Part shown: in pieces, positions 43,964 through 53,283 of the stretch
Numbering within the stretch: position 1 is the first letter of the stretch
Layout: every line of letters begins with the position of its first letter
Assembly: GCA_030693065.1 (NCBI GenBank)
Contig: JAUYBL010000019.1
Span: 184,075-248,074, forward strand
Length of the DNA: 64,000 bases
Source of the DNA: Methylococcaceae bacterium
Lineage (GTDB): Bacteria; Pseudomonadota; Gammaproteobacteria; Methylococcales; Methylomonadaceae
Reading direction: 5' to 3'
Position numbers and translations under genes: made by a program
Notes under the pieces: model-generated
The model's input: the letters and a program-made list of their open reading frames with translations, nothing else
What the model was told of the DNA's origin: nothing
Database searches by the model: none

Positions 43964-45523
43964 GTGAATATAGCGACCAGCCAATTACCCGAGGCAGCGG
44001 CGTTTCCGCTACTCTCCTTACTTACTTTACTGCCATTATTAAGCTCAGCGGGCATTTTGCTATCACGCTCAGCAGCACAAGGTCTGCGGATTGGTTTTGC
44101 CGGAGCGCTGACCACGGTGGCACTGAGCATCTACCTGTTATCTTCGTTTGTTACTGAAAACGTCGACATCCAATGGTTTGAGCAATATCGTTTTTTAGGG
44201 ATGAGCTACAGCGTCGGACTCGACGGCAGCAACGTGTTATTTATTCCATTGACGGCCATTTTGACGTTATTGGCGTTGGTATACACCTTAATCACCCGGC
44301 ATGTGACCGATCGACTGTTCATCGCCTGCTTAATGGGCTATGAAGCCTTGTTAATCGGCGCCTTTGCCGCTTTGAATGTTTTACAGTTTTGGCTGTGGTC
44401 GGTACTGGAATTACTGCCGTTACTGCTATTAACCGCGCACGCCGGTACCGGACAAAATCGGCGCTGGGCCGTGGCTTTGGTGTTGCAATACTGGGGTAGC
44501 GGGCTGTTGATGAGTCTGGCGGGTTTTTTATTGCTGGCGTTTGGCTTGATCGATTCCGAGCATCCGCTGACATTCGACTGGCTAACCCTGACCCAAAACA
44601 ATGCCTATCTGCATGATGAAGTACTGATATTTGTATTGTTGTTTTTTGCGTTCGCGATCCGTATGCCGTTATTTCCTTTTCACGGCTGGCTACCCGTATT
44701 GGCCGAACAAGGTACGGTAGCTAGCGCAGCCATTTTCTTGGTCGGCCTAAAAATGGGTATCTATGGCGTGATGCGCTTTATTTTTCCGATGGTGCCGGGC
44801 GTTGCCGAACAATGGGCGGGCTTTGTGGTCACCTTGGGTTTAATCAGTATTTTTTACGGCGCCATTTTGGCATTAGTGCAAATCAATATTCGGCGTTTAC
44901 TGGCGTTTGCCGTAGTCAGCCACACCGGCATGCTGGTCATCGGTATTTTTTGTTTTAATGCCTACGGTTTGGAAGGCGGCATTTTGCTGTCTGCGGTCTA
45001 TGGTCTGGCATCAGCAGGCATGTTATTTAGCGTCGGGTTGATTTATGAACGCACCCGCACCGCATTTATTCCGCGACTAGGCGGCTTGTTTAATACCAAT
45101 ACCACCATCGCCCTATTGTTTATGCTGTGCGCGCTGAGCACTATGGTTATGCCCGGCACACCGGGTTTTGATGCCTCGCATATTTTGATTGAAGGCACCA
45201 TTGAAGAATACGGCTGGCTGGCGGCCATTGCGATTCTATTGGGTAATGTCTTGGCTGCGGCGTTCTTGTTGCGGGCATTTCAACAGATATTTATTGCCAA
45301 TCCCAAGCGTAATCATCAGCCTTACAGCTCAAGTCACCATCCGGTAGCAACAGAACGTCTCATTGCAGCAGTGCTTATTTTATTACTGATGGGTACCGGT
45401 TTTTACACGACGCCTTGGTTGAACCTGGTTGATCATAGTGCCGCGGCACTGACCAAGCATTTCCCCATTCATAGCTCACACCCCACCGATACCGCTGACA
45501 ACGAAGGAGAACAGCATGAATGA
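43964..45523 (+). CDS. NuoM-like subunit of the DabA locus, Lys replaced by Arg
   Basis: A 519-aa multi-helix antiporter-like protein. The glutamate helix reads FWLWSVLELLPLL. The position of the usual channel lysine holds Arg233 in FAIRMPLFPFHGWLP; a second lysine is kept in GLKMGIYGVMRF. The half-channel motif SHTGMLVIGIFCFNAYGLE follows. It lies 8 bases after dabB and overlaps the next gene by 8 bases. Function of this extra subunit in a DabA complex is not established. Confidence 0.82.
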   Translation: MNIATSQLPEAAAFPLLSLLTLLPLLSSAGILLSRSAAQGLRIGFAGALTTVALSIYLLSSFVTENVDIQWFEQYRFLGMSYSVGLDGSNVLFIPLTAILTLLALVYTLITRHVTDRLFIACLMGYEALLIGAFAALNVLQFWLWSVLELLPLLLLTAHAGTGQNRRWAVALVLQYWGSGLLMSLAGFLLLAFGLIDSEHPLTFDWLTLTQNNAYLHDEVLIFVLLFFAFAIRMPLFPFHGWLPVLAEQGTVASAAIFLVGLKMGIYGVMRFIFPMVPGVAEQWAGFVVTLGLISIFYGAILALVQINIRRLLAFAVVSHTGMLVIGIFCFNAYGLEGGILLSAVYGLASAGMLFSVGLIYERTRTAFIPRLGGLFNTNTTIALLFMLCALSTMVMPGTPGFDASHILIEGTIEEYGWLAAIAILLGNVLAAAFLLRAFQQIFIANPKRNHQPYSSSHHPVATERLIAAVLILLLMGTGFYTTPWLNLVDHSAAALTKHFPIHSSHPTDTADNEGEQHE

Positions 45524-47069
45524 AACCGGCTTGCCGCTATTAAGCCTGCTCGTGTTCCTGCCGTTGCTGGGCGCGATAGTGGTAATTTTGAGTAACAACG
45601 CACGCCTGGGCCGACTGCTGGCCTTGTCGTTCGCAGTGTTGGAACTCATTTTATCGCTCTGGGTACTGCAGCTATTTAATGCCGCCGATGGGCAACATTT
45701 TCAATTAGCCGAACAACATAATTGGATCCCGAGTCTGGGAGCCACTTACATGCTGGGTGTCGACGGCATTTCGGTACTGTTTTTACCGATGTCTGCGTTA
45801 TTAACGGTCTCGGCAGTACTGGCGTCCTGGAACACGGCCCATCTTAAGCGTTTGCATTTTGCTTTGTTGTTGGTGCTGGAAGGCGTCACCATGGGCGTAT
45901 TTTGTGCGCTGGATATGCTGTTGTTTTTTCTGTTCTGGGAACTGACGCTGGCACCGATTTTCTTTTTAATCGGCCTCTGGGGAATCGGCCCCAAGCGGCG
46001 TAATGCGGCGGTCAAATACACGTTAATGATGCTCAGCGGCGGCGTACCGCTATTATTTGCGATTATTATCTTAGCCATCAATCACGCCGGTTTTAGCGGC
46101 GCCGCAGCGTCACAACAGTTGTCGTTTAGCTTGCCGGTATTACTGGCGACACCACTGCCGGAGGCTTTGCAGGGCTGGGTGTTTTTATTGTTGTTGCTTG
46201 GCTTTGCCGTCAAAGCGCCGCTGGTGCCGTTTCATACTTGGCTGCCGACTGCCGCTATGGAAGGCCCCACGCAACTAACCGCCTTACTGACGGGTCTAAA
46301 GCTGGGTGCCTTCGGGATTTTACGTTTTGCTTTGCCTTTGGCGCCGTCCGCAGCGGTGCAACATAGCTGGATCTTAGGGATTCTGGGCGCTATCACCCTG
46401 ATTTACGGCGCGTTGATCGCCTTGCAGCAAAGTAATCTAAGGCGTTTGCTGGCTTACGCGAGTATCAGCCATGTTGGCTTGGTGATTATCGGCATCGCTT
46501 CGCTCAATATGCAGGGGCTGCAGGGCGCTATTTTTCAGTTGCTAAATTTCACCTTGATCGCCAGCTCGCTGATGCTTATTGCCGGTTTTTTACAGCATCG
46601 CTTTGGCAGCACGGAACTTGTACACCTGGGCGGATTAGCCAAAGTCATGCCGCGACTGGTCAGTTTATATTTCTTGTTCATGCTTGCCAGCATCGGCGTG
46701 CCGGGCACCAGCGGCTTTGCTGCGGAATTGTTATTGTTGATCGGCGCATTCACTGCCCATGCCGGTATCGCAGTAGCGGCGCTGGCTGGTGCGGTGATTG
46801 GCGCGGCATACATGCTGTCCTTTACGCGCCGGGCTTTTTTTGGCCCGCTCAAAATCAATCAAGCACTAAATCAAGATTTACGGCCGCGTGAATTTTTAGT
46901 ATTGGCGGTGCCCGCCATTCTAGTGTTGCTGATCGGCATTTTTCCTAACAGTCTGCTTAAAACCCAGCAACTGGCTGCTGAAGCTTGGTTGTCGCACTTA
47001 CTGGATCCACCTGAAATGAAAATTGAACCGGTTGCGGAATTATCTGCAACGAAAATGTCACAGCAATGA
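45516..47069 (+). CDS. NuoM-like subunit of the DabA locus
   Basis: A 517-aa antiporter-like protein with FLFWELTLAPIFFLIGLWG (conserved Glu), Lys233 in FAVKAPLVPFHTWLP, GLKLGAFGILRF, and SHVGLVIIGIASLNMQG in the second half. It is closer to NuoM than the preceding gene. It is the fourth antiporter-like subunit of the locus and overlaps both neighbours (8 and 4 bases), so the proteins should be made together. Confidence 0.84.
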   Translation: MNETGLPLLSLLVFLPLLGAIVVILSNNARLGRLLALSFAVLELILSLWVLQLFNAADGQHFQLAEQHNWIPSLGATYMLGVDGISVLFLPMSALLTVSAVLASWNTAHLKRLHFALLLVLEGVTMGVFCALDMLLFFLFWELTLAPIFFLIGLWGIGPKRRNAAVKYTLMMLSGGVPLLFAIIILAINHAGFSGAAASQQLSFSLPVLLATPLPEALQGWVFLLLLLGFAVKAPLVPFHTWLPTAAMEGPTQLTALLTGLKLGAFGILRFALPLAPSAAVQHSWILGILGAITLIYGALIALQQSNLRRLLAYASISHVGLVIIGIASLNMQGLQGAIFQLLNFTLIASSLMLIAGFLQHRFGSTELVHLGGLAKVMPRLVSLYFLFMLASIGVPGTSGFAAELLLLIGAFTAHAGIAVAALAGAVIGAAYMLSFTRRAFFGPLKINQALNQDLRPREFLVLAVPAILVLLIGIFPNSLLKTQQLAAEAWLSHLLDPPEMKIEPVAELSATKMSQQ

Positions 47070-47887
47070 CAGAGCCTACATCCCGGCGAGTTTTTATTTA
47101 CTGCGCTCTGCCCTGCGAAGCTGCGCCGCTGATTGCGCACTTTAAATTAAAAAAAGACACGTCGATTTTTCCGTTTGCCGTTTATGGCAATAACGCTATT
47201 TGCTTGACCGTAACCGGGCTGGGCAAAAGCGCCATGGCGGCTGCAGTCGCCTATAGTCAAGCACGCTTATCGGTAACCGAACCGCCAGTGATGGTAAATA
47301 TAGGAATTGCCGGGCAGCGTGATGTTGCCTTGGGCAGCGTGTGGTTAATCGACAAAATTACCGATGTCGATAGCCAAAAACGTTATTACCCGCCGCTGGT
47401 ATTTACTCCGCCCTGCCCGACCGCCAGCATTAAAACCGCATCAACACCGCAACCGGATTATCTACATGCAGAGCTATGTGACATGGAGGCATCCGCCTTT
47501 TATGAGACGGCAATTCGTTTTACCACCGGGGAATTAGTGCAGTGCCTGAAGGTAATTTCTGATAATTCAGAGTCACCGGTGACGAACATTCAACCTAAAC
47601 AGGTATCAGCCTGGATTGCCGAGCAGCTTCCGGTTATTGAGGTCTTATTAGATAAATTAATCAGCTTGGCAACAACCATCACAGTGACGGAATCGCCTTT
47701 ATTTGCGGGATTGGTACAACGCATTCACTTTACTGCCAACGAACAAATCCAATTAAAAAATCTGCTTGGTCGTTGGCAAGTGTTGAGCAATCAGCAAGCC
47801 TTGGAAATTGATGACTCGTTAAACAAGGCAAGAGATGTATTGCAGTGGCTAGAGCAAGAAATTAACGCTAGCGCATTTCACTTATAA
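47066..47887 (+). CDS. Nucleoside phosphorylase-superfamily protein
   Basis: A 273-aa protein with the phosphorylase/MTA-nucleosidase fold: IYCALPCEAAPLIAHF at the start, CLTVTGLGKSAMAAAVAYS, NIGIAGQRDVALGSVWLID and CDMEASAFYETA, where the DMEA glutamate would bind the ribose 2'-OH. The last 80 residues are helical and not typical. It overlaps the Dab locus by 4 bases. Its substrate is unknown; relatives are found next to spore-photoproduct-lyase-like genes, and HpnG of hopanoid synthesis is a distant one. Confidence 0.75.
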   Translation: MTEPTSRRVFIYCALPCEAAPLIAHFKLKKDTSIFPFAVYGNNAICLTVTGLGKSAMAAAVAYSQARLSVTEPPVMVNIGIAGQRDVALGSVWLIDKITDVDSQKRYYPPLVFTPPCPTASIKTASTPQPDYLHAELCDMEASAFYETAIRFTTGELVQCLKVISDNSESPVTNIQPKQVSAWIAEQLPVIEVLLDKLISLATTITVTESPLFAGLVQRIHFTANEQIQLKNLLGRWQVLSNQQALEIDDSLNKARDVLQWLEQEINASAFHL

Positions 47888-47896
47888 CGCAGTTGC

Positions 47897-48259
47897 TTAC
47901 AAGAAAAACCAAGCATTTTTGGTAACAGCAACGATACCAATGTAAATAAAACAAGCCAGCGCCGCAGAAAATGCCAGCCATTTATTGGCACCGTGAGCTC
48001 GCAGTGTCAATAATCCAAGGCCGATATAAGCCAATAAGACTACAAATTTACCAATAATCCAGCCGTAGTCACCGGCCAGCCAACCTCCTTGAAACACCAA
48101 GGTAAAGCCGGTCAGCAGTAAAAAAGTATTAATGACATGTGGGGCAATTTTAATAATTTTTACTTTCAGTAATTCTGGGCGGATTTCCGAAATAATCACT
48201 CTGCCGATAAAACTGATTATGGATAATAAAATAAAGCTAAGGTGCAAAATCTTGATCAC
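47897..48259 (-). CDS. SirB2-family membrane protein
   Basis: A 120-aa protein with four helices (IKILHLSFILLSIISFIGRVI, HVINTFLLLTGFTLVF, IIGKFVVLLAYIGLGLLTLR) and the KxxHxxxxxLS start of SirB2. The function is not known. It overlaps the homoserine kinase by 4 bases and faces the convergent phosphorylase gene across only 9 bases. Confidence 0.82.
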   Translation of the reverse strand: MIKILHLSFILLSIISFIGRVIISEIRPELLKVKIIKIAPHVINTFLLLTGFTLVFQGGWLAGDYGWIIGKFVVLLAYIGLGLLTLRAHGANKWLAFSAALACFIYIGIVAVTKNAWFFL

Positions 48260-49248
48260 GCGGTTCTCCTGGTTATAAAAGTGTTTGCATTCGTTAAATC
48301 GGGTTTCGGCACTGGTTTAAATACTGCTTGCGGTTGCCGGTGTTGTTGCAGAATCCGCCGAAAAACCAGTGGATCTTTTTGTTGAGTGATAATGCCTGAG
48401 CGGGGATAAATTTGATGTTGCAGCCGCGACAACCAAAATCGTAACGCCGCTGCTCTAAGCGCTGTTGACCACATTAACAACTCATCATCTTGCCATGGTC
48501 TAAGCCGCTGATAAGCCGCAATTATCGCGTTAAATTTATCAGGATTGACGGTGCCGTTTTCGCAACACCAATCATTAGCAGTGATCGCCACGTCTAACAA
48601 CAAAGGCCCTGTGCAGGCGCTATAAAAATCCAGCATGCCGCTTAGCCGATCGCCATCAAATAACACATTGTCTTTAAATAAGTCGCCATGAATTACGCCG
48701 CTTGGCAATCCAGACCAACTGCATTGAGCCTGAAATTTGAGTTCATCGACGATTAATTCAGCATCTACAACTGATAAATAGCCGCTGATATGACTAAACA
48801 CAGTCTGACACCAGGATACATCATTGCTATTTTCTAAAGGCAATTGCAGTTGTTGCGTACACAGATGCAGTCTGGCTAATTGCTCACCTACTGCCCGACA
48901 TTGCGCAATTGATGGCGAACTGACAGCCGCACCGGACAGGTGATTAAACACTGCAGCCGGTTTGTTACTTAATCGACGTAATAACCGGCCCTGATGATCG
49001 GCTTGCGGCATTGGGCAAGGCAATTTATGGGCGCTCAGGTGTGCGAGTAAACCGATGATATGATCCAACTCACTTTCTGACATTGCTTCGAACAAGGTCA
49101 ACACCACCTCGCCGCAGGTAGTTTTTACCCGGTAATTCGTATTGTCTATGCCGTCGGCGATGCCCTCAAAGCTGACGATGTCGCCTAACGCATAGCCAGC
49201 AAAAAAGTCTTCAAGTTGCGCGTGCGTAATGGAGGTATAAACAGACAC
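48256..49248 (-). CDS. thrB: Homoserine kinase (aminoglycoside-phosphotransferase-like ThrB)
   Basis: Phosphorylates homoserine for threonine synthesis. This is the pseudomonad-type kinase (fold of choline kinases), not the GHMP type of E. coli. The N-terminus reads GIADGIDNTNYRVKTTCGEVVLTLFE. The catalytic loop is GVIHGDLFKDNVLFDGDRLSGMLDFYSA, with the Asp of HGDLFKDN as base and DFYSA for the second metal. Length 330 aa is usual. The neighbouring DUF2782 gene repeats a common gammaproteobacterial order. Confidence 0.92.
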   Translation of the reverse strand: MSVYTSITHAQLEDFFAGYALGDIVSFEGIADGIDNTNYRVKTTCGEVVLTLFEAMSESELDHIIGLLAHLSAHKLPCPMPQADHQGRLLRRLSNKPAAVFNHLSGAAVSSPSIAQCRAVGEQLARLHLCTQQLQLPLENSNDVSWCQTVFSHISGYLSVVDAELIVDELKFQAQCSWSGLPSGVIHGDLFKDNVLFDGDRLSGMLDFYSACTGPLLLDVAITANDWCCENGTVNPDKFNAIIAAYQRLRPWQDDELLMWSTALRAAALRFWLSRLQHQIYPRSGIITQQKDPLVFRRILQQHRQPQAVFKPVPKPDLTNANTFITRRTA

Positions 49249-49256
49249 TGGCTAGG

Positions 49257-49598
49257 CTACTTCCATTCCAGTATTTTCCACATATTGATATTGCTGCCTC
49301 TATCCATATCACTACCACGAACATCAACATGGCCATCGCCATCAGAATCAACCATGTAATAGGCGGGGCCAATATCAGGAACAACTTTGATCATATAAAG
49401 TTTGCCTGCTCTACGGTATTCCTGAACCGTGCTTTTGCCTTTACGAACGATGGTAATGTCGGGCTCCATTTCTTCACCGCTTTGCACCGGCAATGGTGGT
49501 TCGGGGGCTTCTGGAACAGCTTCAAGATTCGGCGGACGATCATCAACAGCAAACGCCGGTAAGGCAATTAATAAACCAGATAACAATAAACGTCGCAT
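49257..49598 (-). CDS. DUF2782 periplasmic protein
   Basis: A 113-aa protein with a short signal peptide (LLLSGLLIALPAFA) and the DUF2782 core: PDITIVRKGKSTVQEYRRAG, GPAYYMVDSDGDGHVD, and the ending MWKILEWK. Its role is unknown. It lies 8 bases upstream of thrB on the same strand. Confidence 0.85.
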   Translation of the reverse strand: MRRLLLSGLLIALPAFAVDDRPPNLEAVPEAPEPPLPVQSGEEMEPDITIVRKGKSTVQEYRRAGKLYMIKVVPDIGPAYYMVDSDGDGHVDVRGSDMDRGSNINMWKILEWK

Positions 49599-50073
49599 AG
49601 GACTAACTCTGAAATAGTGGAATTTTGCTTATCTTATTACAGTTTTTGGCGGATAGCTGGAAAACATCCGGACACGCATTATTTTCGCGGCATGCCGTCA
49701 TCTTTGATAATTCATCTTATTCATTTATACGAAAGATCGACACTAAAGCTCGTCAAATACGACGCCATTTTTACGCGCTGCCACGGTCATTTTTTAATTG
49801 AACTATGTTATTTAACGCCATTTAAGTGTGGCATATGACTTACTTTCCGATCAGCAAGCTTTACTTGCCGGTATGTTTTACAAAGTAATCGCTTACTTTC
49901 ACATTTACTTAACCACCTTTTGCCTTGCCAATCGTTGGCGTAATTAGGCTGGCCGCATGCCAAACGCCAGCAAGAACACCCTCAAAATCAACTGAAGCCA
50001 ATAATCAATGGCACGCTATGTGCTTTTATGATCTAGGTTTCAATTACCCTAACGTTGAATAACATCGTCCTTT

Positions 50074-50143
50074 TGTAGGAGCGGGCCTTGCCCGCGAATG
50101 GATGCGATTGTTGCTCAATTCGCGGGCAAGGCTCGCTTCTACA
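50074..50143. repeat. REP doublet, family B
   Basis: TGTAGGAGCGGGCCTTGCCC and its inverted partner GGGCAAGGCTCGCTTCTACA, each continuing into CGCGAAT, face each other across about 18 bases. This is the GTAGGAGCGGGCCTTGCCCG motif well known from pseudomonad REPs. The same family occurs at 63155-63216. Confidence 0.85.
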
Positions 50144-50157
50144 AGTTTATTAGTATC

Positions 50158-50176
50158 GATAATGTCATTGAATAAT
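50158..50176 (+). promoter_or_regulatory. Possible Fur-like site upstream of fecI
   Basis: GATAATGTCATTGAATAAT matches the Fur consensus at 12 of 19 positions, all seven of the first half-site. It lies 12 bases before the sigma-factor ATG, where a repressor would fit. This is weaker than the porin site. Confidence 0.35.
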
Positions 50177-50187
50177 TACCGCTGAGA

Positions 50188-50718
50188 ATGTCGACCATAC
50201 AACTTAGCCATCATCAGATTAGCGAACTGTTTCAAGATCACCGCGAAGCACTTACCTTATTTTTGGTAAATCGCACTCGTTGTCATGAAACTGCCCAGGA
50301 CCTGTGCCAGGAGGCTTACCTGCGTTTACTGCGCGACAATGCTGTTAAGCATGACGAGAATCTAGCAGGCTTACTTTTTCGTGTTGCTGAACGTCTTGCC
50401 ATCAACTATTTAAAATGGCAGCAGTTAGCCAGAAATAACACGGTTCCACTTGATGATAACCTGGTGTGCCCGCAACACCAGCCTGATGAAATAACGGCTC
50501 TGCGTCAGCAATGCGAATTATTACTAACCGCCATCAACTCATTGCCTAAGAAATTTCGCGATGTATTTTTACTGCGCAAAATTGACGAACTAAGCTACGC
50601 CGACATTGCGCTGCAATTGGGTATTTCAGAAAAAACGGTACAACGGCATTTGGTTCAAGCCATGTTGCATTGTCATCAGTGCATGACTCCGTTTAATAAT
50701 CAGCTGCACAATTTCTAA
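50188..50718 (+). CDS. FecI-type ECF sigma factor 1
   Basis: A 176-aa sigma factor. Region 2 is CHETAQDLCQEAYLRLLRD, and region 4 includes LPKKFRDVFLLRKIDELSYADIALQLGISEKTVQRHL. FecI sigmas start transcription of a TonB receptor operon once their FecR partner has been signalled by a loaded receptor. It overlaps the next FecR by one base, the usual pair. There are two such pairs and two FecA-like receptors here, so the cognate matching is open. Confidence 0.9.
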   Translation: MSTIQLSHHQISELFQDHREALTLFLVNRTRCHETAQDLCQEAYLRLLRDNAVKHDENLAGLLFRVAERLAINYLKWQQLARNNTVPLDDNLVCPQHQPDEITALRQQCELLLTAINSLPKKFRDVFLLRKIDELSYADIALQLGISEKTVQRHLVQAMLHCHQCMTPFNNQLHNF

Positions 50719-51680
50719 TGCACTCATCCTATCCAGGTTATAACTCACGCCAGCTCAAGCAAGCCGTGGAATGGTTTGTGTGCTTACAATCAGAACAATG
50801 CACTATTGAAGATCAACTACGTTTCAGCACTTGGCTAAGCAGACATCAAAACCATCGCATGGCGTATGCCGAGGCTCAACGAATCTGGGCCAATATGGAT
50901 GAGCTTAAATTCATGCCGATACCTGCATTGGCAGAAGCTCGTGTCGCAAAGCCGCGTAATTCATCGGTATCAAGATTAGCGTCGCTGGTTTTATTAATAG
51001 CGGCTACCGGCGCTGCCTGGCTGGAATACAGCGCCGAGACTGTCCACTATGCAACTCAAATAGGTGAGCACCGCCGTATTGATTTGGCCGATAACTCGCA
51101 TATTGACCTGAACACCAACAGCCAAGTTTCAGTCAGAATTTCCCTGTTAAATAGACACGTACAGTTAAGCCAAGGTGAAGCGCTATTTGAGGTAAGCCAC
51201 AATCGCCTGCGTCCGTTTACCGTGGCGGTCGGCGAATTACAAATTCGTGACATTGGCACCCGGTTCAATGTTCGTAAACAACCACAAATTACGACTGTTT
51301 CGGTTTTAGAGGGTGAAGTCGAGCTAAGCAACGGCAACCGCGACATCGATAAGCACCTCAGCGCCGGCAACCAGCTGAGTTATTCAGAATCAACCGGCTT
51401 AGGCCAATTACAAACAGTAGAAGCCAACCAAATTACCGCCTGGGTAAACGGCCAATTGATTTTTAAACGCACACCTTTAAGTGACGTTGCCGCCGAACTG
51501 GAACGCTATCACGCAGTGCAATTTAGCTTTACTGACAGCAAACTCGCGCAAGAAACGCTGAGCGGTACCTTTAATGCTGCTGACATTGAGCCGTTTCTGC
51601 ATGCGCTCGAGACTATCTTGCCAGTGCAGGCCAAGCGCAACGGCCAACAGATTCTTTTGCGACGAATACCCAAGAATTAG
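50718..51680 (+). CDS. FecR-family anti-sigma/transducer 1
   Basis: A 320-aa protein with a cytoplasmic DUF4880 domain (AVEWFVCLQSEQCTIEDQLRFSTW, HRMAYAEAQRIW), one membrane helix (LASLVLLIAATGAAWLEYS) and the periplasmic FecR beta domain (EHRRIDLADNSHIDLNTNSQ, QLSQGEALFEVSHNRLRPF, IGTRFNVR) with a C-terminal STN-like segment (LSGTFNAADIEPFLHALETI). It holds its sigma factor until a TonB receptor contacts it. Confidence 0.88.
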   Translation: MHSSYPGYNSRQLKQAVEWFVCLQSEQCTIEDQLRFSTWLSRHQNHRMAYAEAQRIWANMDELKFMPIPALAEARVAKPRNSSVSRLASLVLLIAATGAAWLEYSAETVHYATQIGEHRRIDLADNSHIDLNTNSQVSVRISLLNRHVQLSQGEALFEVSHNRLRPFTVAVGELQIRDIGTRFNVRKQPQITTVSVLEGEVELSNGNRDIDKHLSAGNQLSYSESTGLGQLQTVEANQITAWVNGQLIFKRTPLSDVAAELERYHAVQFSFTDSKLAQETLSGTFNAADIEPFLHALETILPVQAKRNGQQILLRRIPKN

Positions 51681-51718
51681 GCGGCATACTGCTTTGACTA
51701 TGGATAATCGAAACAAAC

Positions 51719-52240
51719 ATGACTGACTACAACACAGCGGTTTGCTGCCAGGATTTGGCGGATTTTTTTAGTACCCGCCATTCGCATCTGCAAAAGTATT
51801 TATTTTGGCAGGTGCGCTCTCATGAGATTGCCGAAGAACTGGCGCAAGAAACTTACCTGCGTTTTCTAAGACAATCCGAACCGCAGTCAATTCTTGATCT
51901 GAACGCATTTTTGTTTACCATCGCCGCCAATCTTGCCCGCGACCACTTACGCAGTGTCAAACGCCAACAAAACCATGAGTTTGTCGCACTCGACACCGAG
52001 ATTGCCGATTCAAAACCCCACACAGAAGACATCATTGCCAAGCAATGTTTGGAGGCGCAATTGCAGCAAGCCATCGCCAGCTTACCGGAAAAAACCCGAG
52101 AAATTTTTCTGCTCTATCGCGCCGATGAACTCAGCTACAAGCAAATAGCTGGACAACTGACCCTATCCGAACGCACCGTCGAATATCATCTGCGGCAAGC
52201 CATGTTGCATTGCCGCCGTTGTTTGACTGATCAAAAATAA
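51719..52240 (+). CDS. FecI-type ECF sigma factor 2
   Basis: A 173-aa sigma factor paralogous to the first: SHEIAEELAQETYLRFLRQ in region 2 and LPEKTREIFLLYRADELSYKQIAGQLTLSERTVEYHL in region 4. It follows the first FecR by 38 bases and precedes the second FecR by 34. The tandem copies probably arose by duplication of an iron-uptake regulation unit. Confidence 0.9.
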   Translation: MTDYNTAVCCQDLADFFSTRHSHLQKYLFWQVRSHEIAEELAQETYLRFLRQSEPQSILDLNAFLFTIAANLARDHLRSVKRQQNHEFVALDTEIADSKPHTEDIIAKQCLEAQLQQAIASLPEKTREIFLLYRADELSYKQIAGQLTLSERTVEYHLRQAMLHCRRCLTDQK

Positions 52241-52274
52241 GTGTAAAATCAACTGCCCGCACACTTTATCAAGC

Positions 52275-53276
52275 GTGAATCGTCGTCATTTGGAGCTTGC
52301 CGCCATTAATTCGTTACCCCCTGTACCAGAAAGTATCTTCGAAGAAGCCAGCGCCTGGTTTATCCGACGACATGCCGAACATGCCAGTGACCAGGAACAA
52401 CTGGAATTTAACCGTTGGCTGACGGCTAATCCTCAACATGCTCGAGCTTGGAACGAAGTACAGGATTTATATTTAGCACTGGAAACACCGGCAAAAAATC
52501 TCCGCCAAGCTGCCGTTCAAGCGCCAACGGCTCTTATAACGCCATCTTCACGGCATCAGAACCTTATCGCCTTACGCGCTGCAGCTGCATTATTGTTTTG
52601 CACAGCATTGGCGTTTTTCCTGCAACCGGCTCTCCTGCAAAATCTGCAAAGTGACTATCACACTGCCACCGGCGAGCAACAGCAAATTGATCTGGCAGAT
52701 GGCTCGAAGCTGCTGCTTAATACCGATAGCGCGGTAACCGTTGCAATTGAAGACAATGTACGTCAAGTACAACTGCTGCGTGGCGAGGCATATTTTCAAG
52801 TGGCACACGCCCCGGAACGGCCATTTTGGGTGGATGCAGGCGAGGCCAGAGCGCGTGTTACCGGCACGGCATTCAGTGTTGGCCGTAATAATGACAATGT
52901 GACGATTACCGTTGCAGAAGGTCGAGTGGAAACCAGTACGACAGACCACCCAGAACAAATTACCCCGCTAACCCCGGGTGAAACAGCCCGTTATCAAAAT
53001 CAACAACTCGCCGCCAAACAATCCACCGATGTGCAACGCACACTGGCCTGGCGGCAAGGGCAAATAGTATTCGTGCAAGCGACATTGTCTGAAGTGGTTG
53101 ACGAGATTAATCGCTATCGCCCCGGCCGCTTGATTATTACCAATGAACAACTCAAAAATCGGCCGATTACTGCGGTATTTTCAGTTAACCGACTTGACGA
53201 TGCCGTTACTGCCTTGGAGCAAACCTTCGGCATTCGTGCCCGGCGGTTGACGGATTATTTGGTTTTGTTGGGGTAA
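52275..53276 (+). CDS. FecR-family anti-sigma/transducer 2
   Basis: A 333-aa protein from a GTG start. DUF4880 domain (EASAWFIRRHAEHASDQEQLEFNRWL), a membrane helix (ALRAAAALLFCTALAFFL), and the FecR domain (GEQQQIDLADGSKLLLNTDS, QLLRGEAYFQVAHAPERPFW, VTGTAFSVGR), then a C-terminal segment like the first copy. Paired with sigma factor 2. Confidence 0.88.
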   Translation: MNRRHLELAAINSLPPVPESIFEEASAWFIRRHAEHASDQEQLEFNRWLTANPQHARAWNEVQDLYLALETPAKNLRQAAVQAPTALITPSSRHQNLIALRAAAALLFCTALAFFLQPALLQNLQSDYHTATGEQQQIDLADGSKLLLNTDSAVTVAIEDNVRQVQLLRGEAYFQVAHAPERPFWVDAGEARARVTGTAFSVGRNNDNVTITVAEGRVETSTTDHPEQITPLTPGETARYQNQQLAAKQSTDVQRTLAWRQGQIVFVQATLSEVVDEINRYRPGRLIITNEQLKNRPITAVFSVNRLDDAVTALEQTFGIRARRLTDYLVLLG

Positions 53277-53283
53277 CCCGAAT

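Larger units (their letters stand above)
49599..50187. other. Intergenic region between DUF2782 and the first FecI gene
   Basis: About 590 bases. One short ORF (49617-49838) has no ribosome-binding site or recognisable protein and is left out. The rest includes a REP doublet (50074-50143) and, just before the sigma gene, a weak Fur-like site. Confidence 0.5.

Noticed and set aside
49617..49838. 73-aa plus-strand ORF
   Set aside because: No ribosome-binding site, low-complexity hydrophobic/aromatic composition, no known relatives.
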